A stretch of 64,000 nucleotides of DNA from Metallyticus violacea (taxonomy: Eukaryota > Arthropoda > Insecta > Mantodea > Metallyticidae). Below the pieces are notes generated by a model that was not told the DNA's origin, ran no database searches, and saw nothing but the letters and a program-made list of their open reading frames with translations. The translations under genes and the position numbers were made by a program. This document shows, piece after piece, positions 11,430-23,575 of the stretch. The stretch's first letter is position 1; every line of letters begins with the position of its first letter. The stretch lies in the NCBI GenBank assembly GCA_030762175.1, contig CM060840.1, positions 39,110,501-39,174,500 of the forward strand. Direction: 5' to 3'.

Positions 11430-11985
11430 ATTTTTTAGAGAAGCAAGAAGTACAATGAAATGGGAATTGAATGAGATAACTTATAGAAGAGAAACGGATA
11501 GAGAAACGAACAAAGTAAGTTCATTTATCGAACTTTATGAAAAAATGATACATTATAATAAATCTAAAGGTCAGTGGCAAAAAGAAAATTACTGTAATAA
11601 CATGTCAAAAATGATATTGGCAAAGTCTAAAAAAAAAAAAAAAAAAAAAAAATAAAACAACTGGCCAGGAAATGAAGAGAATTTGAACGGAACAGATAAA
11701 AAGAAAGTGTAATAAAAATGATGGAATATACAAAGAGAGTAAAAAGGAACTACAAAAAAAGAAAAATCGGGTATCTAAAGAGAATAAACATTTTAAAGAA
11801 GAAAACCCTTGGGAGGAAATAGCAAGTTAGGTAAACAGAGATGAGAAAGGGAAAAATAAAAAGCCTTTGGAAGAATAAAACAAAAGCAAAAACCAGCAAG
11901 CGATCAAAGCTACTGAAGACTTGACTTGAAAGATAACAGGCCAAACAAGAGTACCAGAGCGCAAAGGTAAAGGCAAATAAAGGAT
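11430..11985. repeat. Purine-rich strand with A24 homopolymer
   Basis: The plus strand is strongly A/G-rich for about 550 bp and includes an uninterrupted A run at 11629-11652. The 84-codon frame ending in polylysine (11401-11655) and the overlapping minus-strand hydrophobic frames at 11750-12030 are by-products of this composition. The A run could be the tail of an unrecognised retroposed sequence, but I see no TSD around it. Confidence 0.6.
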
Positions 11986-11989
11986 ATTT

Positions 11990-13060
11990 CTGTTAGTTTT
12001 AGATGCTAAATGAACTAATGTCAGTAACAATTACACTGGGAGCATGTGAAGACGTTTTCCTTGCCCTGTAGGCCAGGTACCCATCACGATTCGCCCAGGT
12101 ATGACCCTCCCGCATGATCACAGAGATTAAGAGCTCGTTAGTATATGTTAGGTTAAGGAGCTTCTTTCGTTGCCTTATTTTGTGTCATCAGTACGCAACG
12201 ATATAATAACATTCCACATTATTTTAGGTTATCCGGGTTCTGTAAAACTTATGCTTTAAACTCAAAAAGCTTGCAGTGTTAATGTGTATTATTAGACATA
12301 AGATTTCTGAGAGGCTGCAGGAGAAGAGTATTTCATCGCAAGTTCTCTTTCTCCTTTTCTTACGATCCTGTTAAAGACCAAGAAGTTGAACCAAGAAGTG
12401 GCGTACATGCCAAGGGTTCGTAAATTTGTTTCGTAACGTTGCAGAGAAATCCAGAATGCTGAAAATATGTGCAAAGAATTTACGAGTGGAAATGGGGCTG
12501 TAAAATAAAACATGTGGTCTCCGATGCTTCGTTGTGATGCTGCAGGCGTCAACTCCAAAGCTAAAAATATGTTTATGGATAGTCAAGTACACTGAAAACG
12601 CCTTACCTTAAAAAAATAATTTATTCTTTCAAATACGGAGCGTTACTTCGTGAGTCACATTTGTTTAAATAAGTTCCGTAATCGTTCATAAAACGTAATT
12701 AATATATGTTCTTCTCAAAATGCCTCGCTACTTCAACGAATACCTGTTATCGATTGACAGTGAGTGGTTTGTGGTTAGTTCGAAGTACAGCCTACTTATC
12801 CCTTACCAGTAGTTTACATTTGACTAGGAACACACGCAACATAGCAAGTAGCAACAAGGGTAAATCATTTCGATGTCTATATCTCCATATTGAAGTGTCT
12901 GGAACTGCTCGTTCTCACAATCAACGCCGTATCGTTTACATATTCTTTGTACATATTTTTTTCATTACCTGTATATACACATGTAATAAACTTAGGGTTA
13001 TTGGTAACTTGATAGAGCATATTAGAATGCATAAGAATATTTTTACAAGACAATACAGTC
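11990..13060. other. Non-coding stretch
   Basis: Two overlapping minus-strand frames lie at about 12292-12592 and a plus-strand frame begins at 12706. None matches a family I recognise. The plus frame owes its length to running into the SINE at 13072. No gene is called. Confidence 0.4.
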
Positions 13061-13071
13061 AGCGCTATAAA
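13061..13071 (+). repeat. Left target-site duplication of SINE A
   Basis: The 11-bp sequence AGCGCTATAAA is repeated exactly at 13353-13363, on either side of the SINE. This is the mark of target-primed reverse transcription. Confidence 0.9.
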
Positions 13072-13352
13072 ACCGCCACGGGTGGCCGAGGTCGTTAAGG
13101 CGCGGACTCGTCAGCGGGAGGTCTGGGGTTCGAATCCCGCCAGCACCGTCCTCCCTAACTTGGGTTTTTTCCAGGTTTTCCTCAGTCCTCATAACTGGCA
13201 AATGCTGGGGAGGTAATCTAAGCGTTGGCCTGGAATGTTTCCTTCCTTATAAAAAAATCCTTTCCCAATTTATAATTTCATCTCATGTATCATCAGTGTT
13301 CATCGCCCGTGGTGCCTCAGTAGTAAAAACGGGCGTTAAACACTATTCAAAA
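13072..13352 (+). mobile_element. Complete tRNA-derived SINE, family A (281 bp)
   Basis: The head contains the pol III promoter boxes of a tRNA: A-box-like 'GTGGCCGAGGTCGTTAAGG' and B-box GGTTCGAATCC at 13127-13137. The A-box resembles those of class II (Leu/Ser) tRNAs. The tRNA-unrelated body carries 'ttttttccaggttttcctca', then 'gcctggaatg', and ends 'gggcgttaaacactattc'. Exact 11-bp direct repeats flank it. Transcription would be by RNA polymerase III and mobility by a partner LINE in trans; neither can be judged from sequence. It is very similar to 21839-22120. Not a functional tRNA: the cloverleaf does not close well and the body continues. Confidence 0.92.
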
Positions 13353-13363
13353 AGCGCTATAAA
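13353..13363 (+). repeat. Right target-site duplication of SINE A
   Basis: Exact repeat of 13061-13071. Confidence 0.9.
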
Positions 13364-13364
13364 T

Positions 13365-16300
13365 AAACTTTAAGCACCGTCTTCTTAATAAGATTCGAAT
13401 TTGTTATCCTTTGTTTGGGAATCTATCTGAATACTTAGAACATTTAAATATAATTATATAGCCAGCGATGTGGTAATATCTATGTAAAGCATTATCATTT
13501 AATTAACAATCATTTTCTATAATAATTGTTTAAGTAAAGTACAAGAAAGTTTTTCCAAGGACTGTTAATAATGATTAATATAAACAATCTGTTATTTACA
13601 GTTTGTAATTCTTCAATTTTTATTTGCCATAAGTAAACAAAATGATGTTATTTTAACTCATTAGATGTTACATTTTAAAGTATCTAAAAGCTATAGTTTG
13701 TTTGTTCAAGTGTACAATGATATATGGGCATGATTATAGTTTTAAATTTAGTCATATGGTACATGAATTATTTTATTAAAATTTTTCACAAACATTTTAA
13801 AATAATGCAAAAAAATAAAATTGTTTTAGTGTATAGACTATAGTTCTGAGAATTATAATCAGTACACAGTATCATTTTCACTCACGCGCACTGTTCTTGC
13901 TGGAAATAAATCGGCATTCAATGCCAGGCATTTGTTCCCTGTTATCTTTCTTCATTTATGGTATTTTCAAAAAATACAAGCTCTATTATTCTGTATGCAT
14001 ATACTGCGCGCCATAAACCGATTTTATCATCATACTTTGGGAAAGCAGGTTTAAAATTTTAGTTCAGACATTATTACATTGGATTCAGGGCGTGACGCTG
14101 ACGACTTTTGTAACCCTACCAACCGGAAGCTGAAGCCCAGGACCATTAGTCCACAGTCAGGTTTCGATGATTGCACAATGTTGTAGTTATTACCTATTCA
14201 GCTTTCAACACAGCGCAAAAGGGCGCGTCTACTCTTATGGGGAACGACTAATTCCATTTGAATACTAAACATGTTTTCGCTGAAATTGTTTTTTGTTTGT
14301 GTATTGCCTCCCAGGATAATATTACAGCCAGCTTTTACTTGTTCTCGACCAATTTCATCTATTTGAGTGCGGTTGTTTTTGTTTCCTTTAAAAAAATATT
14401 GGTAAAAATCACTAAAAGGTATAGCCCTATAGGGTTCGCCTCTCTGGATTGGAAACTGGCAGGCAAGTTTTGTTGATTACATTATCGAACTATATTGCAA
14501 CAGAAGTTTTACAATTGCGAAATAGGCTGATTTGTATTCAGCAGCGTATATGTGGTTATTGTAATGGTTATTTCACAGATATAAAAATAATTGTATACTT
14601 TCCGAAAATAGAAATGACCAAAAATATAAAAATAATTTATGAAAAAAATTAGGCTAAGCATCAGTATAAATGCGTTTTTTCGCCAGCTCTCAGGAAACTT
14701 AACTTACTTTTCCTATGATAGTCAAGGTTTTCTACTTTTAATATATTGTTTATGATATTATCTTAATTTATTTTCTATAAATGTTATATTACAATAAGCT
14801 TAACAATTAATAAATCTCTGATAATTATTTTTAACCTTCGACACTCTGAGCGCAGTGCATATTGAACCAAGATCATGTGCCAGGCTCTGTCATTATTACA
14901 AAAGCTATCCGCTTTTGGTTGCACGTAAACATTGGTTATTTTTTATTGGGATAAACGCTATTTAGATCATTATAGTTCAGTTTGTGGTTAAGAGATCATT
15001 ATAAATAAAGGCTTTAAAATGTCAGAAATGCTGTAACAACATGGAAGTTGGAGATGCCTCCACACTGATGGTACAGCAATGGTGGTGTTACACGTGGGCA
15101 AACATATTCCAAGTGGCATCAGTAAAACGACGGCGACGATTTTAACCCAGGATTGTTTTCTTTTCCGAAATGAGTCTTTCTCAGAAACTGAAGCAGCGTT
15201 TTCACAGAACACATGAGTATCACAAACGTTTACTGTTTTATTATACGCGAGTCGAATGAACGAACATTTTTACAATAACATTTTGAATCACTAACGACTG
15301 GAAGCCAATACAATTAAGCAAATTTGAAAATCATATTTATCGGTTTTCGGAATTAAGAATTGGTGCACCCGTTCGCAGCATTTCTGTCTTCCGGGTTTAT
15401 CCACTTCTGATATTGATACATATCACGTTAGTGAAGATGACTAAAACGATGACAACAATACCATTACAAGTAATACGCCCAGAGGATGTTTAAAATCAAA
15501 GTGCCGTCCGTATGCGTGCATACATCTTATGGAGCGAATTCGCAGTGTCTACACGCGATCATGGTTCAACTTCTAATTGCTTCCATTCTCATTAAGCACT
15601 TATATGTTCATTAAAAATAAACAATGACTCACAGAAATGAATAGGTCAGACCACTGTCATTTATTTTGGAATTGTGTAAACAATTTCCTGGTGGTGCACC
15701 TTCATTTGTGCGCCATAAGTGAAACTTCTTCTAGCAACTCCTCAAATGTTAATATAAAAACTTACAGTACGATTCACCTGTTAATCTTCCAGGATTAAAG
15801 TTGAATTAGAAACAGTTTGATGTACCAATTTATGAATGTTGTAAAAGTTATGCACGCCATCCCTGTAAAAGCCAGTGCAATACATTTTTAATAGCCATGT
15901 TATTTAATTCTTCGGTCACTGGTATACAGCGGAGAGGGTTTGCACCAGCACTCTTCTGCGTTAAAAGATAGATATTTATTTGTTTTTGGTAATGTTTGTA
16001 TTACCTATTTATTCTTTGATGTTCCGATCCGTAAAAGAAATATTCATATTTAGGATTGAAACAATAAAAACAGCAGCAAAACCTGGCCCTTGGAACTACC
16101 ACCTCAAATATCTCCTATACTATCATGGATATGGACCAGTTATTTTTGCTAGATTAAAGAGCAGATAAAGGCAATAAAAATTAGCCCATAGAGAATTAAT
16201 ACTTAATAATAAAAAGGGCATTTTCAGCATAAAGTTCTGTTTTTAAATGGAATAATAGCCATAAAAATATGCAAAAAACAAAATGTTACATTAGAATAAT

Positions 16301-16396
16301 AATGGCGTTTACTGCATTCTCATAATGCCAGTAGTTTACTAGCAATCGATTTTTAAATGTTTATCAATTGAAAGCAATTGAACCCTATATGGTAAT
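13365..16396. other. AT-rich non-coding stretch
   Basis: No gene, SINE or transposon could be recognised. Frames of up to 74 codons (for example 14988-15212 on the minus strand) have no recognisable domain. Confidence 0.45.
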
Positions 16397-16398
16397 TA

Positions 16399-17553
16399 CG
16401 AGAGCTGTTCAATAAAAAATGAACATAATCTATTTACAGGCATATTTTCTCGCGCTAAAAATTAGCTTTACAATGTTTTGTTAGCTTAATGCGTAATATA
16501 CACCTGACTCTAATTTAATTGTTGTCACTCTCGGTTCTCGCCTGTAAGGGGTGTGCAAGTTGAGACAGGTTCAGTTCCGCCTACAACAAAATGAAGGTGA
16601 CATTCGAGGAAAAATGTGCTGCTCTGAAATTTTCCTTTGTCTCAACAAATTTCCAGCTGAAGCCTATATTACAGAAGACCTATGGAGAATTTGTTCTTCC
16701 CTATAGCACTCGAATACGGTTTAAAATATTTAAAGGAGGGAGGCGGCTCTCCAGTTTGTACTCTAACGGAAGAAAACATTAACACTACTGCTATCAATGT
16801 GAGTGAGGATTGTCGAATAACTTTAAAAATACTTCCATAAGTTCTGGGTGCAACCCACACGTTGGTAATTGAAAAGGTGCATATGTGACGTGTATTTGTA
16901 CGGTGGTTTCCAAGACTTCTGATTCCCGGACAAAAAGAGTTCCCCTGAACGTTTGCATGCAGTTGAATATGTTGTTATAGGAAGATACGGAAGATAATCA
17001 CTGGTGAAAAAACTTGACTACGTTTCGACCCTCAGAGCAAACAGCAAAACTGGTGGAAATCATCAGCATCATCAACACCAAAAGAGAAAAGCGACTGCTT
17101 CTTCTGGGAACGCGAGCCATTTCATTTTTCGATGTTCAAGGAATATCTCTCAGCATATCTTACCTGCACATACAATTGTAACTGTACAATCTTGAAAATT
17201 CTACAAGGCCATATCAAACACATTTCTGTATCATTAGCTGGAACTACACCACGATAATTCATCTGCTTATGGTACATGTTATTGCTGAATACCTCACAAA
17301 AAACAATGTGAAGTGTGTTCTCCCTATAGTCCAGATTTAGCTCTGTGAGGCTTTTTTTTTCAAATTGAAGAAACACCTTCGTGGTAGTGAAGGCGATTCT
17401 GAATGACCTGTTATAAATGATTTCCAGCACGTCTTTAAAGACTGACAGAAAGGCTGGGACGGAGGCTACTTTGAGAAAGATTCTTAAAATTTAAGGATGG
17501 ATAAAGTTATTTTTTCCAAAAGAAAACGATTATTATTTATTAAACAACCCTCC
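16399..17553 (+). mobile_element. Near full-length mariner transposon (dead), lineage 1
   Basis: The left end 'CGAGAGCTGTTCAATAAAAA' follows TA (16397-16398). The right end, on the minus strand, reads 'GGAGGGTTGTTTAATAAATA' and is followed on the plus strand by TA (17554-17555). The two ends match at most positions, and TA duplication is the rule for mariner. The length of about 1155 bp is slightly below the usual 1.3 kb. The coding relic between the ends is on the plus strand. Confidence 0.85.
16591..17490 (+). pseudogene. mariner transposase relic with catalytic residues lost
   Basis: The start at 16591 (MKVTFEEKCAAL) lies about 190 bp inside the left end, as expected for the transposase start. 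Ordered matches across shifting frames include 'LTEENINTTAINVSEDCRIT' and 'VFVRWFPRLLIPGQKE' (normally WVPRLLTPEQKE). These are followed by a serine/lysine-rich stretch before the second catalytic region, HHDNSSAYGT near 17247, then YSPDLAL at 17325, and a C-terminal GWDGGYFEKDS-like end typical of mariner. Two codons after YSPDLAL the normal CD becomes a TGA stop followed by GGC (Gly), so the third catalytic aspartate is gone. Several frameshifts are present. The protein would have bound the terminal repeats and cut at TA; this copy cannot. Confidence 0.85.
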
Positions 17554-17559
17554 TAATAA

Positions 17560-19790
17560 GGAAATATTCGTTAGTTTTATTGCGACTATTTCATATGTTA
17601 ATTATTATGGCATTTTAACATTGATCTAATAAGCATTTGTGCTTGCTAATATTTTTTCTCCTTCGTTATTAGTATTTATATATTTTGTATTTAATTATAT
17701 TATATGTTCTGTTACATTACATTTTAGAAAATTAATTTGCAATATGCACACCAATATTTGGGAAGTTGTCAATTATTGAAACCATATGGTTTATATTTCT
17801 AGGTTATATGTTACTCTGCATAATACATTATTATCAAAATATTCTGTGCTAGTGGAATTAAAATACGTATAACATTCTTTTGAGTTTTTTCTATCATATC
17901 TTACATTTCAGCTTATTAAGTACAATCTGTACTTTTTTAATATTTGCTTTTAGACTGTTTCTCCAAACAGGTTATATTTAATGTTAATTATTGTCTTCTG
18001 TTTGATTCTCCTCTGTATGCACGATTCCAACCGTTTACCTGTAACATCTGTGGTAATTTACTGCATATCGATCCCAAGGGAGTTGTTGGTGTATTCCGTT
18101 TATTATTTTTACAATTTTGGATAAAGGTTTTTCATACTTTGACTTTTGTTGTCTTGTTGCAGTTTTTCGTTCCCATCACCACTTTCTATATTTGGTTTCG
18201 GTAGTTTCTTTTATTCAATATTACGAAAATTTTGTAACTTTCACATTCGCTCCTCAACTACTCTCTCCGCTCTGTCGTTGTGTGATTATTTCTCCCACTA
18301 GGTTATATATTTTATTCAGGGTAATTCAATAACTATTCTCCCTTGTTAGCTTTTGAAACGCCTACATGTTCCGACAGGTTTTTATAAGCTATATTTTAAA
18401 TCTAGTATTTTAGTTCGTAATTTCTTCATATTTGGATACGGAACACCGAATGATGGTGTTGCGCTAGTTTAGTTAGAACTATGTAAAAAAAATTGTTTCC
18501 GTGAAACTCTCCAACCCATTTTACAATGTGTGTAGCAAAGTTATCTTCCCCAGAAAATAAGTGAAGTCATTGTTCGTTTTTATCTGGAAAGGAAATGGCT
18601 CTGCAGCTGCTCTGCCGTTGGACATACTCGACCTTCATTTTGCTGAGGAGAGGAAATTGTTACAGATTCAGCATATGCTATTACGAATGCAAAGACTGGC
18701 TGTGCTTTGTCAAAAACGACTGATGCTTTAATCGCAAATTAGAATCAAACAGTCGAGCACAATCTCAGTCTAATTTTGATTCATCTCCGTAATAATACTT
18801 CATGAATATGGAATTAGAAGTCTGTTTATCTTGCCAAAGCTGCTGTAGTAAAGAAGTAGTAAACGCTCAATAAAATGAGATGAGTAGTTTTGTTTTTACC
18901 TTTTTAGAACGTACAAGATGATAAACGACATACTCTTTGTCGAAAGACATTATTGTTATATCCCTTAGACTTCAATGGTACATTCCTAAATGTCTAAAGT
19001 TCATTCCTTATCTTTAAATCGTATCGAATATCACAGCTGTGGCTCAAGCAGCAGCGAAGTGCCTGCTTCCCAACTTTTTTAATCTTAAAGAGACAAATTC
19101 TGTTTTCAGATTAATATACAGTTGTTTTCATTGCATTCATCATCCCGAATAATTTAAATGTTAGTATAGGTCAATAAAGATTTAAAAGCTTTAATACGCA
19201 TCATTTTACTTTACACTTAAAGTTGTCAGCGTTAGGATAGTGTATACCTATCGATGGATTAAATTAATCCATCTAAAACTCTCTTACCTTCATAATGTTG
19301 TATTTGTCCCGCATTCATGAACAGCTGGACAAAAATTAACATTCCGCTAGTTGATGTCATATCGTCATTAATTAATAAAAATAAATAAACAGAGGTTCCT
19401 CAAACAGATAAAAGAGAGTATTTTTTTACAAAATGGATTAATAAATATGCTCTATCTTGAACCATAGTGGTTTATAACGGTGAAACATGTTGGAATCATG
19501 CCACCAGTTGATTTTTGGGTTCTTTCCTGGAGTTCTTATGAAAGTACCTCGTGTGATATTTAATTTTAAAGGTATAAAATTTATTCCCCTCCGTATTCAG
19601 AGAAATTTTAAACACATTTCTGAACCCATGTACAGGATCATCATCCCGCTGTGCAATAAAAAATTGATATGCGTAATGCACCCGCCAGCTGACAAGGGAA
19701 ACCATATCGTACTGCATTATAGTGTAGTGAGCATTTTTGTTTCTTTCGTTATTTATTAGTAATAAATAAATAGTAATTAATACTGTACTC
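17560..19790. other. AT-rich non-coding stretch with one perfect palindrome
   Basis: No gene was found. A 21-bp perfect palindrome centred on one base lies at 19253-19273. The T-rich frames at 17944-18332 look membrane-like only because of composition. Confidence 0.45.
19253..19273. repeat. Short perfect palindrome
   Basis: Ten-base arms GATGGATTAA and TTAATCCATC around a single central A. No function can be assigned. Confidence 0.8.
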
Positions 19791-19794
19791 ACCA

Positions 19795-19930
19795 TCACAA
19801 TATATGCTCGAAGTTCTTGCCCTCCGCTATGAAGCATGCCTGAATCCTCTTGAAAAGATTTTGAGACACTCGCTGTAATTCATCCTATCATATTCAGTGC
19901 TTTCACGGATTTTTATCTCAAACTCAGCAG
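19795..19930 (-). pseudogene. C-terminal fragment of a Tc1/mariner-type transposase
   Basis: On the minus strand, codons 19884 to 19795 read DELQRVSQNLFKRIQACF followed by IAEGKNFEHIL and a stop. This is the conserved C-terminal end of a class of IS630-Tc1-mariner transposases (pattern: V..NL.(R)R.QAC....G.HFEHLL-stop). Just upstream a +1 shift continues with FEIKIREST, the usual helix before it. The rest of the transposase is missing. The same end segment occurs on the plus strand at 35209-35289. The longer overlapping frame at 19496-19837 reads through this relic in the wrong frame. Confidence 0.75.
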
Positions 19931-19934
19931 GATA

Positions 19935-21826
19935 AAGATACAACAGCTGAGTAGCTTTATACGCACTGCAGATATGCAACTTGGCAGACAAATCGTGTTA
20001 AAGACTTTCGAGGGTATTTACTAATGGAAAGCGTATTTCAAGTTTCTCAATTTTTTGGTCTCACTACTTATCAATGAAAATGCTTTAGGTTCGAACTTTA
20101 TTCACCATTTGAAAACTGCATTTCCCGATGGAAATTCCTTGAAATTTTCCTTACAGCATATGTCATATATATCTCACTCTCGGCCTCTTCCACATATATA
20201 AATACACAATAGAAATTCTAACACAAACTTCCTGCAGAAATGCAATTAAAACAGTTCCCGTGATAAACACGATTGATCAGTTAAACTTCAACTCCAGTCT
20301 TTCGGGGAATCTCACGTCCACTGAAGATCAATCGGATTCTACTAGTGCATATAACTCCGATTGCGTAGCGTAATAAGGGCACGGTAATTAAGATAATTAA
20401 GAACAGTGAATATTTTCTGCAAACTAACATATCGCTTTAGCTGACGCTGAAACATTTTTATGCATAGCACTTGTTTTTCCCCCGTAACAGAATCGGTTTA
20501 AAGAAGTTTGTGCATTACTGAACACAATGTGAATTTAGACGCTTTGTGTTTATAATATTTCCTTAGCTAACCAAGTACTTCATTAAATGCGTTATTCATT
20601 CAGGTGGGTCTCTTTTAAGGATGCAAGTAAGCCATGGTAAGCTATTAAGAGATAATGTAAATCAGTAAACAAATAAATAAATTTAAACAAAACTATTATC
20701 ATCGGAAATTTTCCACTGCACTCAAAATTATCTAAGCAAATCTCCGCGACCATTGTGGGCATCACGTTATGTCTGATCTGATTTTCTTAAATGGATATTT
20801 GCAGATCAGTAATGATTGTTCCAGTTGAATACCTTTAACCCATACTGCTACTAAACATTTTTTTTTGAACTGAAGTTTCCATAAAATTCTTTACACATAA
20901 AAAATATACAGAATGTTTTTATGACCCTTAGAACTAATTTTTAGTTTAGTTGGTTCTTGGTAATACCATGTGGTTGAAACTGAAATGCATTCAAAATTTC
21001 GTTATAAAATATTTTTTTTGGAAGAAATAGATATTGAAGATACGAGTAAATATAAACATTTAGAGATGACTGTGGTAATATTGTACGGAGAATCTCAGTG
21101 GCATTGCCTGTACTACATCACTGCTTGGACAATGAAAATTAATAGAACACTTATAATCGCAACAAACATAAAAAGGATATCTTTGTATGCGAAGGCTAAC
21201 ATGCTCTACCATGCCTTATCATAAAAGGATTGTCGTTGATATACGCTCCAGGCATATTTAGAGGAACATGTGATTTAGAATATTTTGTTGGGGAGGGGGC
21301 ATACAAATATTTACAGTCCACCAGGCTTTTCCTAATTGGCAAACACATCGTTATAAAAATGTTTCCAAGCAATGACCATTGACATCTTTATTAATTAGCT
21401 TTCGGATAGTTTGATGACTGGGATTTTTTTTGTTGAAACTAAGTGAAAATTTTCACACAGTGACTATGTGAGACATGTCGCGCAATAGAAGGCACGTGTT
21501 GAACCATAAAGACACTTTTTGCAATTAACGAACTTTCTTGCAGCGGTTACCTGCTGGCTCGAAAATAGCGTAATCTTATTGCGAAACACTCATTTGACGC
21601 GCATTTTTCTACCATGGGAGCAAGTACCGCAAGCAAGTTCCATACTTTTATGACTGGGATATTATTATCTAAACATGTCCTGGGAGGTATTCAGATCAGC
21701 TGTTTTTCGTAATTAATATAAATTTTCGTCCTTTGCACCTATGGCTATGTGGAGTTTGTGCTTTCACATATTCAACTTGAGCGTTATGAGAACTGAAATA
21801 AAATCTATCTCCAACTCTGTTTATTC
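19935..21826. other. AT-rich non-coding stretch
   Basis: No gene or recognisable repeat. The frame at 20970-21224 has no family resemblance that I can identify. Confidence 0.45.
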
Positions 21827-21838
21827 ACAACAAATAAA
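21827..21838 (+). repeat. Left target-site duplication of SINE A
   Basis: ACAACAAATAAA, repeated exactly at 22121-22132. Confidence 0.9.
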
Positions 21839-22120
21839 CCGCCACGGGTGACCGAGTCGTTAAATCCCGGACTCGTGAGCGGGAGGTCTGGGGTTCGAAT
21901 CCCGCCAGGACCCTCCTCCCCGACTGAGGTTTTTTCCAGGTTTTCCTCAGTCCTCATAAATGGCAAATGCCGGGGAGGTCCCTAAACTTAGGCCTGGAAC
22001 GTTTTCTTCTTTAAAAATAAATCCTTTCCCAATATATAATTTCATTTCATGTATCACCAGTGTCCATCGCCTGTGATGCCTCTGTAGCAAAAAACGGGCG
22101 TTAAACACTATCCATTCATT
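21839..22120 (+). mobile_element. Complete tRNA-derived SINE, family A (282 bp)
   Basis: It has the same structure as the copy at 13072. The tRNA-like head has the B-box GGTTCGAATCC at 21892-21902. The body includes a perfect 8-bp stem (GACTGAGG at 21922-21929 with CCTCAGTC at 21945-21952), and the 3' end is 'acgggcgttaaacacta'. Exact 12-bp TSDs flank it. The two complete copies differ at scattered positions and by a few small gaps, so they are separate insertions of one family. Confidence 0.92.
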
Positions 22121-22132
22121 ACAACAAATAAA
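22121..22132 (+). repeat. Right target-site duplication of SINE A
   Basis: Exact repeat of 21827-21838. Confidence 0.9.
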
Positions 22133-22165
22133 AACAAAACAGAAATTAGTCTCTGAGTAAGAGAG

Positions 22166-23575
22166 AATACCTACATAAGATTTCCGTAACGACCGGCTTC
22201 ACGGGTCGGATGTTGGATGTCCGAAGGATGAGTGTCCGCACTTTGCCGCCTCGTCCAGGTTTTCTGTGATGTGAGCTCGTTGCAACATATGATTGGATGT
22301 AGGTTATCCTTGAGGACATTTCCAAGCTGGCATTTGGTCAATCTTCGCTCTGCACGTCATACCTGGCGGTAATTCCGCAGGACGAGAAGCTATTCCCTTT
22401 AACATCGCTTTAGGAAAATCCTCTGAATATTTTCCCTTAGCTTCATTACTTTTCGAAAAACCTGACGGGCCTGATGGGCACTATAGTAAGTGTTTTCCAA
22501 CCAAAAAATTAACTTGCGCCTACACTCCAGAACCATTCGTGGCTTATAACTCCGCCATTCCTGAGTCTCGTATTCATCTCATATTTTTCCTAATCATTTT
22601 CTCACATCTCTTAGTTATGTGTACAATTCGTTCTCACCACTCTCCCTCTAACCGCTTATGGTGTGATTACACCATTCAGGTTACACCATGGTGGATTAAG
22701 TGTTAACTAGTACGTAAAACGGTGGAAATGTGGACAATCTCTGCCACTTCGCTATCGGCTGTCAAGAATGTTCCTTTGTTGTCTGTAGCAATCCGCTTCT
22801 AGCATAAAATCACCTGAACGCAATAAGGAATCTGTAGGTGTTTATATCTGAGGCTAGTTTTAGTTTTTGTAGTGACGCACGCTTATATGACTTTTGCGTC
22901 CTACTCCTTGCCGTTACATCAAGTCTATTCCCCCGCAACTGTATAGTACGCAAGGGTGTTTCTACTTCTTATCTTCGGTAACTTCTTCTTATTTTACACA
23001 GTAAACAGGTCTCAAGGCCCTTCTTTATTGATTAACGAGCTCTGGAGATCGAAAATGGTGCACTTAGTTCCATTAGCATAACAGTAACTCGCATGATTAT
23101 GGTGTGCCTCTTGTCGGCTTCAGTTCAGGATACACAAGATGCTCTCTAAATTTATGGGACCATCCACGAGGAAGAGTTAAAAATATACGACAGACACTTA
23201 ACCGGAAAGCTTTTCTGTTCAGTCTTACGGATCCAAAGAATTCGCACAGCTTCCGATTCCTGCTCAGTCGAGACATTACCTTGCTTCTTACTCTTTGTTG
23301 TTCTTAAACCGTCAAATCCACTCAGTATCTCGTATCAGTCTACAATACAAGCAGAATCATGTAGCAGGAAGGACTGATTCGGATGATCGTTTGAATCCGG
23401 AAGTGGCGTATCGTCATCAAGCGATTTCGGTCATTTGGAATGGTGCTGTTGAAGCCAGAAAGGTCTATTTCACCATTCGTTAAGCGTCCTGAGGATGGAG
23501 ACGGACGGAGATCCCTCTTCTTAGACAGTCTATACCGGATAGTTTTTCAGGGTTTCGGCAGCAAATATGTAAGAG
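22166..23575. other. GC-richer unclassified block
   Basis: This stretch is visibly richer in G+C and CpG than its surroundings. It contains modest frames (23104-23307, 23295-23483) that match nothing I recognise. Related sequence occurs on both sides: 'gaaataaaa' then 'tattcacaacaaataaa' occurs at 21796-21838 and 23576-23626. The left instance is the site later split by the SINE at 21839. The block could be an unrecognised insertion with terminal direct repeats, or simply unique sequence. No function is proposed. Confidence 0.35.

Noticed and set aside
11401..11655. 84-codon frame ending in polylysine
   Set aside because: The end is an A24 homopolymer and the rest is purine-biased AT-rich sequence with no domain.
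12706..13098. 130-codon open frame
   Set aside because: Its last codons run across the TSD into the SINE at 13072. No domain is recognised, and the length is partly due to the SINE.
13081..13150. Apparent tRNA gene with good A and B boxes
   Set aside because: It is the head of a SINE with exact TSDs and a continuing tRNA-unrelated body. The same applies to the heads at 21839, 34149, 46190 and 63193-63265.
19496..19837. 113-codon minus-strand frame
   Set aside because: Overlaps the transposase C-terminal relic in a different frame and continues through unrelated AT-rich DNA.
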